From Bacteroidota bacterium (GTDB lineage Bacteria; Bacteroidota; Bacteroidia; 2-12-FULL-35-15), in assembly GCA_947504725.1 (NCBI GenBank), contig CANNHN010000004.1:199203-263202 (forward strand): 64,000 nucleotides of DNA. Reading direction: 5' to 3'. This document shows, in pieces, positions 27,385-37,400 of the stretch; position 1 is the first letter of the stretch; every line of letters begins with the position of its first letter. The translations under genes were made by a program, and so were the position numbers. Below the pieces are notes generated by a model. The model was not told where the DNA came from. It saw only the letters and a list, made by a program, of their open reading frames with translations, and did not search any database.

Positions 27385-28872
27385 TTAAATACATTTTTCA
27401 TCTACCCAAACTAAAAAATCGAAATATTCAAATACATTTTTTCCGAACTTCGTGTTCTTGATTTTGTTCAATTGATTTGATAGTTGACTAAATTCCTTTT
27501 GTAATTCTTGTTTTGAATTCGATTTTAGAGCTTTTTGTATAAAATTTAAAATTGTTTTCTCAAAGTCATACATTCTTTTTTTTGATTTTAGATAACGTTC
27601 TACAGATGTTAGCTGATATTCTATTAGATCTTTGTTGTCTAATTCAAAGTGAATGAACAAATTTAAAATTATCGCTATAGTATATAAATCCTCCTTAAAA
27701 GGGGCTTTGTCTTTGTTTAAATAACTGTTCATTAATGTTAAAGCCTTCTTGTATTCGCCCGCATACATAAAGGAGGAGATGGATTGAAAAATGACATAAC
27801 TTCTTTCGTTGTCCATAATATTTTGTTCAAAAAACCATTTCTCGATTGTTGTTATCCATTCACTGTTTTTTGAAATGTATTGAGTTGCATTTTGGTATTT
27901 TGATTGAGCGTTAAATTCCATCAATTCAAATAAGTAAATGGTATAGGCCACATAGTTCTGTACCTGTTCATTTTGTTTTTTTATTTGTTTTAATGTCTCA
28001 ATTCCTAGTTTAATCTTGTCGCAGTTATTCAATTTTAAATTAAGCAGGGTGAAATTACTTAGGCATTTGACATATTGAAACATTTCATCCTTTCGAAATC
28101 CATCGTTTTTATTTAGCAAATTAAGTTGTTTTGAAAAGTGGTTTTCACTTAATTGGAAATCTCCTATAAAGAAGTAATAAAGCCCTTTTATGTAGTGGAA
28201 ATTTATTTTGGCAGACAAGGAAAGAGCAGTATTTTCATTTTTGAATATTTTCTGATTTAGGATTGTTTGTAATTCCTGAAGTTCTTGTTCGTTTCTGATA
28301 AATTCGATTTTTTTATTCCAATTGATGATATTTAAATATTCTTTTTCAAAACTAATTTGATTTTCTATGATCTGTACCAACTTCTTTGTTTCTCTTTTAT
28401 AAGAAGTAATATGGTTACTCAATGCAGGGATGTTATTCTCTGTCCAATATAGCTGAGATTCTAATTTGTTAATTTTTATAGTGTCGGTATATCTTTCGTT
28501 AGCGATGGCTAAGTTTTTGGCTTTGTACAATACTTTGGATGCTTGCTGTATAAGTGATTTATTCATTAGGATATTAAAATCGCTTAAGTAGGAGGTGATT
28601 TCTGAATCTACTGTTTTTAAAGAATGAAATAATCGTAAGCATTCCATTAACTTTTTATATAAATGAAGTTTTTGTTGTGCAAAATACTTTGGTGAAGTAA
28701 TCTGTTGCAATTTTTCTTCACTATAGACTTCTTGATGCTCTATTGCATTAAATAGTTTGACGTACCCATTTTGTTCAGAGTCCTTTTGGAGCTTTGAAAA
28801 CTGTTTAAAGTACCTTTTTTCATTTTGACTCAATGATTTTATGAGTTCAAATAGTGGTTCCTTTTTTGCCAT
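27385..28872 (-). CDS. All-helical cytosolic protein of unknown function, same plan as 18992-20506
   Basis: I start it at 28872 (MAKKEPLFELIKSLSQNEKR), giving 495 residues. An 18-residue upstream extension is hydrophobic and lies across the -7 box. The protein has no signal peptide and is helical throughout, with the pattern of TPR-like helix pairs (KSLIQQASKVLYKAKNLAIA and KGLYYFFIGDFQLSENHFSK are the clearest). The head module about residues 1-65 (LSQNEKRYFKQFSKLQK, then a YFAQQKLHLYKKLMECLRLF helix) recurs in many Bacteroidota proteins of about 500 residues with unknown role. It is divergent from the DUF1028 operon. Confidence 0.7.
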   Translation of the reverse strand: MAKKEPLFELIKSLSQNEKRYFKQFSKLQKDSEQNGYVKLFNAIEHQEVYSEEKLQQITSPKYFAQQKLHLYKKLMECLRLFHSLKTVDSEITSYLSDFNILMNKSLIQQASKVLYKAKNLAIANERYTDTIKINKLESQLYWTENNIPALSNHITSYKRETKKLVQIIENQISFEKEYLNIINWNKKIEFIRNEQELQELQTILNQKIFKNENTALSLSAKINFHYIKGLYYFFIGDFQLSENHFSKQLNLLNKNDGFRKDEMFQYVKCLSNFTLLNLKLNNCDKIKLGIETLKQIKKQNEQVQNYVAYTIYLFELMEFNAQSKYQNATQYISKNSEWITTIEKWFFEQNIMDNERSYVIFQSISSFMYAGEYKKALTLMNSYLNKDKAPFKEDLYTIAIILNLFIHFELDNKDLIEYQLTSVERYLKSKKRMYDFEKTILNFIQKALKSNSKQELQKEFSQLSNQLNKIKNTKFGKNVFEYFDFLVWVDEKCI

Positions 28873-28893
28873 TGAAATCCTATAAACTATAGT

Positions 28894-28927
28894 CAAATAT
28901 ATTGAAAATAATGGATAAAGTGACAAA
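28894..28927 (-). promoter_or_regulatory. Bacteroidota-type promoter of the helical protein gene
   Basis: On the reverse strand TTTG (28927-28924), a 22-nt spacer and TATATTTG (28901-28894). The chosen start at 28872 is 22 nt downstream, which supports that start over the longer one. Confidence 0.5.
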
Positions 28928-28964
28928 TATGTATATTATGAAATATTATATATTGGTTATTTTG

Positions 28965-28997
28965 ATTGTATTAGAATTGATCATTAAAATACATTTG
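28965..28997 (+). promoter_or_regulatory. Probable promoter of the DUF1028 operon
   Basis: ATTG at 28965-28968, a 21-nt spacer and TACATTTG at 28990-28997. The chosen start at 29007 is 10 nt downstream. Confidence 0.5.
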
Positions 28998-29006
28998 TCT
29001 CATAAT

Positions 29007-29720
29007 ATGAAAACAAGACTATTAATACTATTCTTTATTCTTGCTTTAAACCAATTTGCTTTTGGTCAGCATACTTTTTCTATCATAGCAATTGATCCTA
29101 TTACTAATCAAGTTGGTGGTGCAGGAGCAACATGTTATCAAACCGTTAATGATATTGCAGACGTTCATCCTGGTGTTGGTTTTGTTCATACTCAATCCTA
29201 TATGAATTCTGAAAATCAAAAATTAGCTAAAAATTTAATGGACAAACATTATTCTCCCAAGCAAATAATGGATTCATTAAAGAAAGGAGACGTTGAACAA
29301 AATCCTTCAATTCGACAATATGCAGCAATTGATTTAACAGTAGGTAGCTGTGGTGCAGCATTTACTGGAGAAAATTGTTTTGATTATAAGGGTAGTAGGA
29401 TAGGAAGAAACTATGTTATTGTTGGAAATATTTTAGCAGGACCTGAAATTTTAGATTCGATGGAAGTATGTTTTAATAGATGCAAAGGAAAGTTAGATGA
29501 AAAATTAATGTCTGCTTTACAAGGTGCTAAGGTTCCAGGTGCAGATAAACGATGCCTAGAAAAAAATGTTTCCTCTTTATCAGCTTTTATTATTGTTGCT
29601 AATCCAGCTGATAAAACAGCGGAATATTACCTGAATTTGAATGTTGAAAATGTTTATCCATCAGACCCTATTGATATTCTTCAATTAAATTATAACACTT
29701 GGAAAGCAAAAAATAAGTAA
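29007..29720 (+). CDS. Secreted DUF1028 (Ntn-hydrolase-like) protein
   Basis: I start it at 29007 (MKTRLLILFFILALNQFAFG), a good signal peptide just behind the -7 box. The 35-residue upstream extension has several Met and crosses the promoter. The mature protein begins QHTFSIIAIDPITNQVGGAG, the DUF1028 signature, followed by PGVGFVHTQSYMN, GNILAGPEILDSM and SAFIIVANPADKTAEYYLN. DUF1028 proteins have an Ntn-hydrolase-like fold and are often linked to peptide or amide hydrolysis, but no reaction is established. It is the first gene of a four-gene operon with a dipeptidase (1 bp gap), a serine hydrolase and a transporter. Confidence 0.88.
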   Translation: MKTRLLILFFILALNQFAFGQHTFSIIAIDPITNQVGGAGATCYQTVNDIADVHPGVGFVHTQSYMNSENQKLAKNLMDKHYSPKQIMDSLKKGDVEQNPSIRQYAAIDLTVGSCGAAFTGENCFDYKGSRIGRNYVIVGNILAGPEILDSMEVCFNRCKGKLDEKLMSALQGAKVPGADKRCLEKNVSSLSAFIIVANPADKTAEYYLNLNVENVYPSDPIDILQLNYNTWKAKNK

Positions 29721-29721
29721 G

Positions 29722-31131
29722 ATGAAGAAGGAAATAAATAGATACATTGATTCAAATAAAGATCGTTTCATTTCAGAATTATTCGATTTTTTGAGAATTC
29801 CATCCATCAGTTCTAATTCATTACATCAATCTGACATGAATAAGGCTGCTGGTTTTGTAAAATCGCATCTAGTTGCTGCAGGTGCAGATTTTGCGGATAT
29901 AATTCAAACAAATGGTCATCCTGTAGTTTATGCTGAAAAATTTGTTTCAGAAGAGCTTCCTACTGTTTTGATTTATGGTCATTATGATGTTCAACCAGCT
30001 GATCCAGTCGAGTTATGGAATAGTCCACCTTTTGAACCTATAATTAAAGACAATAAAATTTATGCCCGTGGAGCTTGCGATGATAAGGGACAAATGTTTA
30101 TGCATATTAAGGCACTAGAATATCTAGTTGCTTCTAATAATCTGAACTGTAATTTGAAATATTTATTTGAAGGGGAGGAAGAAATTGGTTCGGTATCGTT
30201 GGAAAATTTTATTGTAAATAATAAAGAAAAGCTCAAAGCTGATTTGGTGCTTATTTCTGATACCGCAATGATTGACAATGAAACGCCTTCCATTATTTAT
30301 GGACTAAAAGGAATAACTTATTTTGATATTACAATTACGGGCCCATCTAAAGATTTACATTCAGGAATAAATGGAGGGACAGTTTCAAATCCAATTAATG
30401 TTTTATGTGGTATAATTGGAAAATTGAAAGATGAACAGAATAAAATCACAATACCTGGTTTTTATGATGACATTCTAACTCCTTCTGAAAATGACAAACG
30501 TTATCTTGAGCAAGTTGACTTTGACGTGGAGCAATATAAATCGGAGTTTGGCTTAATTGAAACCTCTGGAGAAGATGGGTACAGTACTTTGGAGCAGATT
30601 TCTTTTCGTCCAACACTTGACGTAAATGGTATTTGGGGAGGGCACAACGGACAAGGTGCTAAAACTATTATTCCTTCTAAAGCACATGCGAAAATTTCTA
30701 TGCGTCTAGTTCCAGGTCAATCTGCTGAAAAGGTGATAAATTCTTTTGTAGATTATTTTAAATCGTTGACTCCAAGTTCAGTTTCTGTTGAAATAAATGC
30801 CATCGCTTCTTGTGAAAGTGCTTTAACTCCAACTGATTCGATTGCTTTTAAAGCAGCTGAACTTGCAATGTTTGAGACCTTTGGAAAGAAACCAATCCCA
30901 ATGCGAATTGGCGGAAGTATTCCAGTTGTTTCACTGTTTGAAAAACATTTGAATGCTAATTCCATACTCATGGGTTTTGGATTGAATAGCGATGATATCC
31001 ATAGTCCAAATGAGCATTTTGGTGTTTTTAATTTTTTAAAAGGCATAGAGACGCTTCCAATTTTTATTAATAAATATGGTATACTATTTCAAAAGGAAGA
31101 ATTTTCTCAATTAGAAACTAAGCATAATTAA
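29722..31131 (+). CDS. M20-family dipeptidase (CNDP/DapE-like)
   Basis: Metallopeptidase expected to cleave dipeptides. The first metal motif is LIYGHYDVQPADP with His87 and Asp89, then Asp120 in GACDDKGQ, and the catalytic Glu152 with Glu153 in FEGEEEIGS. The dimerisation lid domain (about 200-370, GPSKDLHSGINGGTVSNPIN) and the closing DIHSPNEHF motif are present. No signal peptide, so it acts in the cytosol. The 469-residue length fits carnosine-dipeptidase-like enzymes. It follows the DUF1028 gene by 1 bp, so the two are probably co-translated. Confidence 0.92.
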   Translation: MKKEINRYIDSNKDRFISELFDFLRIPSISSNSLHQSDMNKAAGFVKSHLVAAGADFADIIQTNGHPVVYAEKFVSEELPTVLIYGHYDVQPADPVELWNSPPFEPIIKDNKIYARGACDDKGQMFMHIKALEYLVASNNLNCNLKYLFEGEEEIGSVSLENFIVNNKEKLKADLVLISDTAMIDNETPSIIYGLKGITYFDITITGPSKDLHSGINGGTVSNPINVLCGIIGKLKDEQNKITIPGFYDDILTPSENDKRYLEQVDFDVEQYKSEFGLIETSGEDGYSTLEQISFRPTLDVNGIWGGHNGQGAKTIIPSKAHAKISMRLVPGQSAEKVINSFVDYFKSLTPSSVSVEINAIASCESALTPTDSIAFKAAELAMFETFGKKPIPMRIGGSIPVVSLFEKHLNANSILMGFGLNSDDIHSPNEHFGVFNFLKGIETLPIFINKYGILFQKEEFSQLETKHN

Positions 31132-31156
31132 ATATCTATAACCTAAATTTAAAAAT

Positions 31157-32551
31157 ATGAAAACAAAATTAATTTTTCTAGCTTTATTTTATTTGTTTAC
31201 TATTACAATAATAAAGGCGCAAGCGCCTCCTGTGATTATAAGTGATTCTTTGCAATCCATATTTGATTCATCCATGCCTACTTCTTTTACTAATTCTGGA
31301 GGAGTTATTGGGATTGTTGTTCCAGGAAAGTGGTCGTGGTATAGCTCAAATGGAAAAGCAATTGCTGGAATTACCGCAGGGCAACCAATGACTTTAGCAA
31401 CACCAACAACGCAATTTCGTGTTGGTAGCATCACAAAATCGATGGTTGCAACTTGTATTCTAAAGTTAGAACAAGCTGGATTTCTTTCTATCGAAGATCC
31501 TATTAATATGTATTTAAGGCCAACTATTATTACAGATACTATTGCACCAAGTGATACTGTTCGGATTCGTCATCTTTTAAATCATACAAGCGGAATTGCA
31601 AATTCTGGTGATAATGTTTCTTGTCAAACGGATGTGCTTACAAATCCACTAAATCCCCGTACACTTGAATATGCAATTTACTGTGGTGGTAGTCAAGGTG
31701 AATTATTTCCTCCTGAATTTGCTTGGGGATATTCAAATACAAATTATTCTATTCTTGCGATGATAATTGAAAATATAACAGGGCAATCCTATCAAGATTA
31801 CCTAACTCAAAATATTATTACTCCTTTAGGTTTGACACAAACTGAGATTCCAACAACTAATCAAATAATGAATCCTCACATGGGATGTTATTGGAATATT
31901 GGTTCTTGGGTAGACCTTACTATTATTAATCCTACAACATACACTGGTTGGGCAGATGTGGTTTCAACAACATCGGATTTAATAATTTTTTATAATGCAT
32001 TATTAAGTGGTGGATTGATTAATTCTGTTGAATTGGCTAAAATGAAAACAATTGATCCGGCATCCTTTGATTATGGGTTGGGTTTAGATTTTTATACTAT
32101 TGCAGGAGTCGACTATTATGGACATTATGGAGAAGTAGCAAATACGAGTGGAATGATGTTCGCAAATATAAATAGTGTTATTGCACCTAATGGATATTAT
32201 ATAGCATACAATTATAATACGCAAGGTGTGGATATGCAAAATTTGTTGGATGTTCCAGTATTTCAACTTTTAAACAGTAATTTTTCAGAAATCGATGAAA
32301 ATGCAAATAAAACTAAAATCCGTATTTTCCCTTTACCAGCAAGTGAAAATTGCACAATCGAAATTATAGATGGCTTTGAAGAAATGAACTTAGTTATTAC
32401 GGATATTCAAGGACGTGAATTATATACTTCTAAAGTTTCCTTAGGAACAGAAAATATACACTTGAATTTAAAAGGATATTCGAAGGGGATGTATCTCGTT
32501 AAATTGTTTGGAAAAACAATTTCTAAAACTCAAAAGTTGATAGTAGAATAA
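31157..32551 (+). CDS. T9SS-secreted serine hydrolase of the beta-lactamase (class C) fold
   Basis: Secreted penicillin-binding-protein-like hydrolase, probably a D,D-peptidase or esterase. It has a signal peptide (about 1-22, ending KAQ). The SxxK motif is Ser91-Ile-Thr-Lys94, the YxN motif is Tyr192-Ser-Asn194 in WGYSNTNY, and the third motif is His323-Tyr-Gly325 in YGHYGEV, so the active site is complete. A type IX sorting domain occupies about 385-464 (IRIFPLPASENCTIEI to LIVE). The His-x-Gly third motif is usual for esterases and peptidases of this fold, so a true beta-lactamase is unlikely. It is the third gene of the DUF1028 operon. Confidence 0.9.
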   Translation: MKTKLIFLALFYLFTITIIKAQAPPVIISDSLQSIFDSSMPTSFTNSGGVIGIVVPGKWSWYSSNGKAIAGITAGQPMTLATPTTQFRVGSITKSMVATCILKLEQAGFLSIEDPINMYLRPTIITDTIAPSDTVRIRHLLNHTSGIANSGDNVSCQTDVLTNPLNPRTLEYAIYCGGSQGELFPPEFAWGYSNTNYSILAMIIENITGQSYQDYLTQNIITPLGLTQTEIPTTNQIMNPHMGCYWNIGSWVDLTIINPTTYTGWADVVSTTSDLIIFYNALLSGGLINSVELAKMKTIDPASFDYGLGLDFYTIAGVDYYGHYGEVANTSGMMFANINSVIAPNGYYIAYNYNTQGVDMQNLLDVPVFQLLNSNFSEIDENANKTKIRIFPLPASENCTIEIIDGFEEMNLVITDIQGRELYTSKVSLGTENIHLNLKGYSKGMYLVKLFGKTISKTQKLIVE

Positions 32552-33421
32552 ATGAAAAATTCTGGCGAATTTAAAATTATCCTTGGTTCTACGCTTTTTT
32601 CTTTAATACCTGTTTGTGTGTTATATGGAAACGAGTTAAGTATCCAAGGATTACTTTTCGGTCGCTTATTTATTGCGTGCTTAATTTTATATTTGGCTGA
32701 TAGGAATAGAAGTAAGCTTCTAAAGATTCCACTTAAAACTTTTTTGAAACTAACATGTTGGTCATTGTTAATGCTCGGAGCAATGGTTTTTTATTTTCTT
32801 GCAATTGAGTTTTCGAATATGTCAATTTCTTCTACTTTATTGGGAACTCAACCATTAATAATAATATTACTAGCCGCACTTATGTTAAAGGAAAAAATTT
32901 CTAAACAAACTATTCTCGCTGGTGTAATAACGCTTGTTGGGGTAATGTTAGTAACCGGAATTTCCGATTTATTTACTTATAGATATTTTCTTGGTGAGAT
33001 GTTTGCAATAATTTCAGCTATTTTGTTGAGCTTGAATTTTGTTATTCAGAAAAAATACTTTAATCAATTTAATGGTCACGAGCTTGTTTTTTATCAATGT
33101 TTGTTTCAATTACCATTTCTGTTACCATTTTTGTTTTTTAGTCCTGGAAAATTTGGAATTTCTTCATTTGCTAGTATTTTAATTCTTGGTGTAGTATGCA
33201 CTGTCTTTTCATATACATTGATTTATAATGGCATAAAAAAGGTTTCAGCTCAAAAAATAGGTGTGCTTCAAAGCGTTGAATATGTTATTCCAATACTTAT
33301 TGGGTTTTTATTCTACAATGAAAAACAAAATTTATTCGGATTTGTTGGGATGTTATTAATTATTGGTGCGTGCATTATGGTTGGTTTTCAAAAAAATGCA
33401 ACGATTCATTCAGATATATAA
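32552..33421 (+). CDS. EamA (DMT superfamily) transporter
   Basis: A 289-residue inner-membrane protein with ten hydrophobic segments in two EamA repeats (about 5-130 and 145-280). Marks are LLFGRLFIACLILYLADRNR in repeat one, LLGTQPLIIILLAALMLKEK closing it, and LQSVEYVIPILIGFLFYNEK in repeat two. DMT proteins export amino acids or other metabolites; the substrate is unknown. The ATG directly follows the stop of the serine hydrolase gene (TAAATG), so it is co-translated in the operon that also encodes a dipeptidase. Export of excess amino acids from peptide breakdown would fit but is inference. Confidence 0.9.
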   Translation: MKNSGEFKIILGSTLFSLIPVCVLYGNELSIQGLLFGRLFIACLILYLADRNRSKLLKIPLKTFLKLTCWSLLMLGAMVFYFLAIEFSNMSISSTLLGTQPLIIILLAALMLKEKISKQTILAGVITLVGVMLVTGISDLFTYRYFLGEMFAIISAILLSLNFVIQKKYFNQFNGHELVFYQCLFQLPFLLPFLFFSPGKFGISSFASILILGVVCTVFSYTLIYNGIKKVSAQKIGVLQSVEYVIPILIGFLFYNEKQNLFGFVGMLLIIGACIMVGFQKNATIHSDI

Positions 33422-33440
33422 AAGAACATAAACTGTAGAA

Positions 33441-34187
33441 TTACTTATACTCCTTCAACTCCAAATTCTCTCCATCAAATACTGCATAGGTGTTGTAATT
33501 GATCCATTCGCCTAAATTAATATAGCGGCTTTTTTCGGATAGTTTGATGTCTAGCGGTAAATGTCTGTGCCCAAAAATAAAATAATCGAAATGTTCTTTT
33601 TGAAGAATTTCTTTTGCATAAAGTGCTAGCCATTCATTTTCTTCGCCTTTAAACTGTTCGTCTTTTGGAGCATTGGATGCTCTACTTTTTTTCGACCAAA
33701 AGCTTGCTATGCCTGCCCCAAAATTTGGATGAATGCGAGCAAACAACCATTGGCAAGTAGAAGAAGTAAATATTCTTTTGATGAATTTGTAGCCATTGTC
33801 ACCAGGGCCTAAGCCATCGCCATGCCCTAAGTAGAATTTTTTACCATAATATTCACGTGTAATCGGATTTTTGTGAACAGTTACTCCCAATTCTTTTTCA
33901 AGGTAACCAAACATCCATAAATCATGATTGCCAGTAAATAAAGTAACAGGAATTCCTGAATCAACTATTTCAGCAATTTTCCCAAGCAAACGAATAAAGC
34001 CTTTTTGGACAACGTATTTGTATTCAAACCAAAAGTCAAACATGTCGCCCATCAAATATATTTCTTTGGCATCGTGTTTTATTTCATCTAACCACTTTAC
34101 TACACGTTTTTCACGCTCTAAACTTTTTTCATAGCTTGGAACACCTAGATGGAAATCGGATGCAAAGTATATTTTTTTGTTGGTCAT
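33441..34187 (-). CDS. lpxH: UDP-2,3-diacylglucosamine diphosphatase (LpxH-like)
   Basis: Calcineurin-like phosphoesterase that makes lipid X in lipid A synthesis. Metal motifs are FASDFHLGVP (Asp11, His13), LMGDMFDFW, FTGNHDLWM, HGDGLGPGDNGYKFIKRIF and FGHRHLP. The HGDG segment with the following Lys is characteristic of LpxH in Bacteroidota. The 248-residue length is normal. lpxK lies about 9 kb away in the same orientation. It is convergent with the EamA gene with 19 bp between. Confidence 0.92.
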   Translation of the reverse strand: MTNKKIYFASDFHLGVPSYEKSLEREKRVVKWLDEIKHDAKEIYLMGDMFDFWFEYKYVVQKGFIRLLGKIAEIVDSGIPVTLFTGNHDLWMFGYLEKELGVTVHKNPITREYYGKKFYLGHGDGLGPGDNGYKFIKRIFTSSTCQWLFARIHPNFGAGIASFWSKKSRASNAPKDEQFKGEENEWLALYAKEILQKEHFDYFIFGHRHLPLDIKLSEKSRYINLGEWINYNTYAVFDGENLELKEYK

Positions 34188-34221
34188 TTGGTTTATTTAT
34201 ACTGTAATGTCCGTTGTTTGT

Positions 34222-34380
34222 TATTTCGACCGCAGCGGAGAAATCTTGTTAAATTATTTACTCGCTAGTTCTCTCCACTTCGGTCTTGAGAACATTTTAG
34301 TAAGTACTGTCATTTTACGCTACAGCGAAATCTTTTTCAATTATTAACTTTTTAGTTCTCTCCACATCGGTCGAGAAGAA
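34222..34380. repeat. Two dispersed repeat units in tandem
   Basis: Unit 1 (34222-34300) runs from TTTCGACCGCAGCGGAGAAA to CTCTCCACTTCGGTC, and unit 2 (34308-34380) from ACGCTACAGCGAAATCTTTT to CTCTCCACATCGGTCGAGAA. Both contain AAATCTT, TTAATTATT and TAGTTCTCTCCAC in the same order. They make up most of the 226-bp gap between the M1 peptidase and lpxH genes. Confidence 0.75.
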
Positions 34381-34413
34381 ATTTGAGTATGTATAATTAT
34401 TTAGTCCCAGTTG

Positions 34414-37400
34414 TTACATAGAGAAATTTCTAATCAACCCAAATGGATTAATCAAATTCAAATTTAATGTAAAACGTATAGATTCTAAATAACTAATATT
34501 ATTTGCTTTTTGATAATCTTGAATGTTTTTCGACATCACTATTGGAAAATAAATTTCAAAAAAGTTTTTTCTGAGGGAAAGACAAACTCCTGCATCATAT
34601 AAAACATCTTCTGTGCTCAATGATTTTTTGTCAGCAGTTGCGATGTCGGCATACAAGTTAATTGGCAGTTTCATGTTGCCTAAGGATGCTTTTAAGTTTA
34701 GGGCAGCAATCCATGTGGATGATTGTCCAAGTGGTGAATACACTTTCATTCCTCCATCGGTATCTGTAAATTGGTTGGATATAATTTCTCCGGTTCCAAT
34801 TGCTTCACTTCTTCCTAAAAATACATTGTCGAACAGATAATCCTGTGAGCCAATTTGTCCGCTCATTCTAAAACGATACGGACCTGCATCTATAGCTTCG
34901 GTTCCAATAAATGTTCCTGCAAAGAAACGCACATCAACTCCTTTGTTTTTATTTTTAAAGTTGTAGGAATAATTTGCAGTCAATGCTGCTTTCATCATTT
35001 TTTCTCCTTGCTGAAAATTGAAATTCAAATTGTAAGGAGTGATAGCATCCTCTTTCGAAAAAACAAATGTTAAGTCATTGAAGTTTGTAAAAGTTGTATC
35101 GCTCGAGTAGATAGTTGGTTTTACAGAAAAATTTGCTTCTGGTGTTTGTTTTAATATGCTAATGTTTCGGAAACGAATAGTCAAGTCGTAAGGGCTTCTC
35201 AATTCGGATTTTTTTAATTTTATAAAAAGTTCAGGTGCTATTTTGTTGAAATTAAAACCCATCAAATCTCCTCTTCCATCATCTGCAATATTGAAGTAAG
35301 CATATCTAGTTGCCGTCATTCCTAGTGAAACGTGTTGTAGCCTGTTTTTAGGAAACATGTTAATAGCAAAATGTCCGTATCCAGCAAAGTCTTCTGTTGT
35401 TGTGCTATACAATGGCATCAATTCAAATTCAAATTTCTTTTGTGGAATAATGTTGTTGTAAAGTGCTAGTCCGAACATCCATCTGTTGTAGTTGTTCCAT
35501 GCAGCTACAGGTGTCCAAAATAGTTGTGTTTTATCGGGATTGTCTAAACTGCCTAAGAATTGAAATTTAATTTTCTCCGTCTTTTTAAAAAGTCCAGTTG
35601 TGCGAATTTTATTATTATTTCTGTTGATTTCTGGCATGTCTTCGCGTGCATCAATCTTAAAATAATCAATTTCAGATTTCGGAAACGTTAAAGCTTGTTT
35701 GCCAGTAAATCCATCGTATACAACTTCCCCAACTATTTTATCATCTTTATATCCTTGAATAAAAACAGGACCAGGAATCTCACCTACGTTTTTTATTCCA
35801 ATATCCCAAGAACCATCAGGCGTTTTGTTTGCAAATGTAATTTTGTAATCTAATTTTTTTGTTGAGTTTATTAATCCATCAAACAACCAAGATAAATTTT
35901 TTCCAGTTGTTTTTTCTACAGAGTTTTTAAAGTCTTGTGGTAACGGGTGCTTAAAATGCCATTCATTAAAGTAAGCTTGCATTACTCTGTCCATTTCTGC
36001 TTCTCCTAAGTATGCCATCAAATAATCCATAACAATAGCTGTTTTGGAATACATCACTCCAGCATAATTAAGTTGTGTAAAATCTTGTGAGCGTGTTTCT
36101 AAAGCTTGATCTTCATTTTTAGCAGCAGAAAAAACATAAGGCAATTCGTATTGGCTTTTATGTTTGTATCTATATAAATCGAATGCTTTGCCGATAGGTC
36201 CATCCGCCAAATCACCCAGTAATTTTTGATCAGGATATTTTGTTTCAATGTAACGGTGTTCGTTAAAGGAATTGAATCCTTCATCCATCCAACCGTGTTC
36301 ACGTTCATTTGACCCTAACATTCCATAAAACCAGTTGTGACCAACTTCGTGTGTGATAACAACGTCCAATTGAAAAGCACTTCCGCTTCCACCAATTACT
36401 GTAATGTTTGGATATTCCATTCCGCCACCAGCGCTAATAGTTCCATCTACTGCAGTGCAATGTGCATATGGATAATCTCCATTCCATAATGAGTAATAAT
36501 AAACAGCATCATTTAGATAATTTATACTGTTCTTCCAAAGGTGTGCTTCAGAATTGGTAAACATAGCCCAAGTGGTGACTTTGTTTTTTGTATGTGGTGT
36601 TATTATTTCTCCTTTTAAAACATGGTATCGCTTGTCGCAAAACCAGGCAAAATCGTGCACGTTTATTTGTTTGAAGCGTAATGTTTTTGTTTCAGCATCT
36701 GACGGAGGAAATGTTAAATCTTCTTTATTAAACGTTTTTAAGGCTTCTGTAGCTTTTACATTTTGTTCGAGCCAGGCAATTTCTTTTTCTCCATCTACCA
36801 TATCACCAGTTGCACCTACTACATAATTTTTTGGTAGTGTAATACTTACATCAAAACTTCCGAACTCCGAATAAAATTCACCCTGATTTAAATACGGCAT
36901 TTGATTCCAGCCAGTTCTATCAAACACAGCAGGCTTTGGGTACCATTGTGTTATTTGGTACGACTGACCGATATGTCCCATTCTGGAAATTGCTCCTGAA
37001 GGAATTTTTACGTGGAAGGGAGTTGTGATGATTATCTTGCCTCCACTTTTTAATGGTTCGTTTAAAATGAGTTTGCAAATATCGATACTGTCTTTTAGGT
37101 ATTCCCATTTCACAGTAACATCATTTACTTTAAAATCAAGTTGATCGATGTATCCTTTTTCATCTTCTTTTGCGTAATACAATTTTTTTTCTCCACCTTC
37201 TAGTAATTGTTTTGCAAGAGCAGTGTTGTTGTCTTTATATGCATTTGGCCAAAGATGCATATATATGAATGTAAGTGTAGTGGGAGAATTGTTGATGTAT
37301 TCTATTTTTTCATCACCAGAGAATTCATGTTTTACATCATCTAGCTTTACATTGATGGTGTAATTGACTTCTTGTTGAAAATAGGTTTGTGCTTTCGCAA

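Noticed and set aside
31157-32551. Beta-lactamase resistance gene
   Set aside because: The third motif is HxG, the protein has a type IX sorting domain and lies in a peptide-use operon; a peptidase or esterase is more likely.
34410-34430. TTACATAGAGAAATTTC near the end of the M1 gene as another cassette end
   Set aside because: Only one short match to the ACATAG core, inside a coding region, with no partner repeat.
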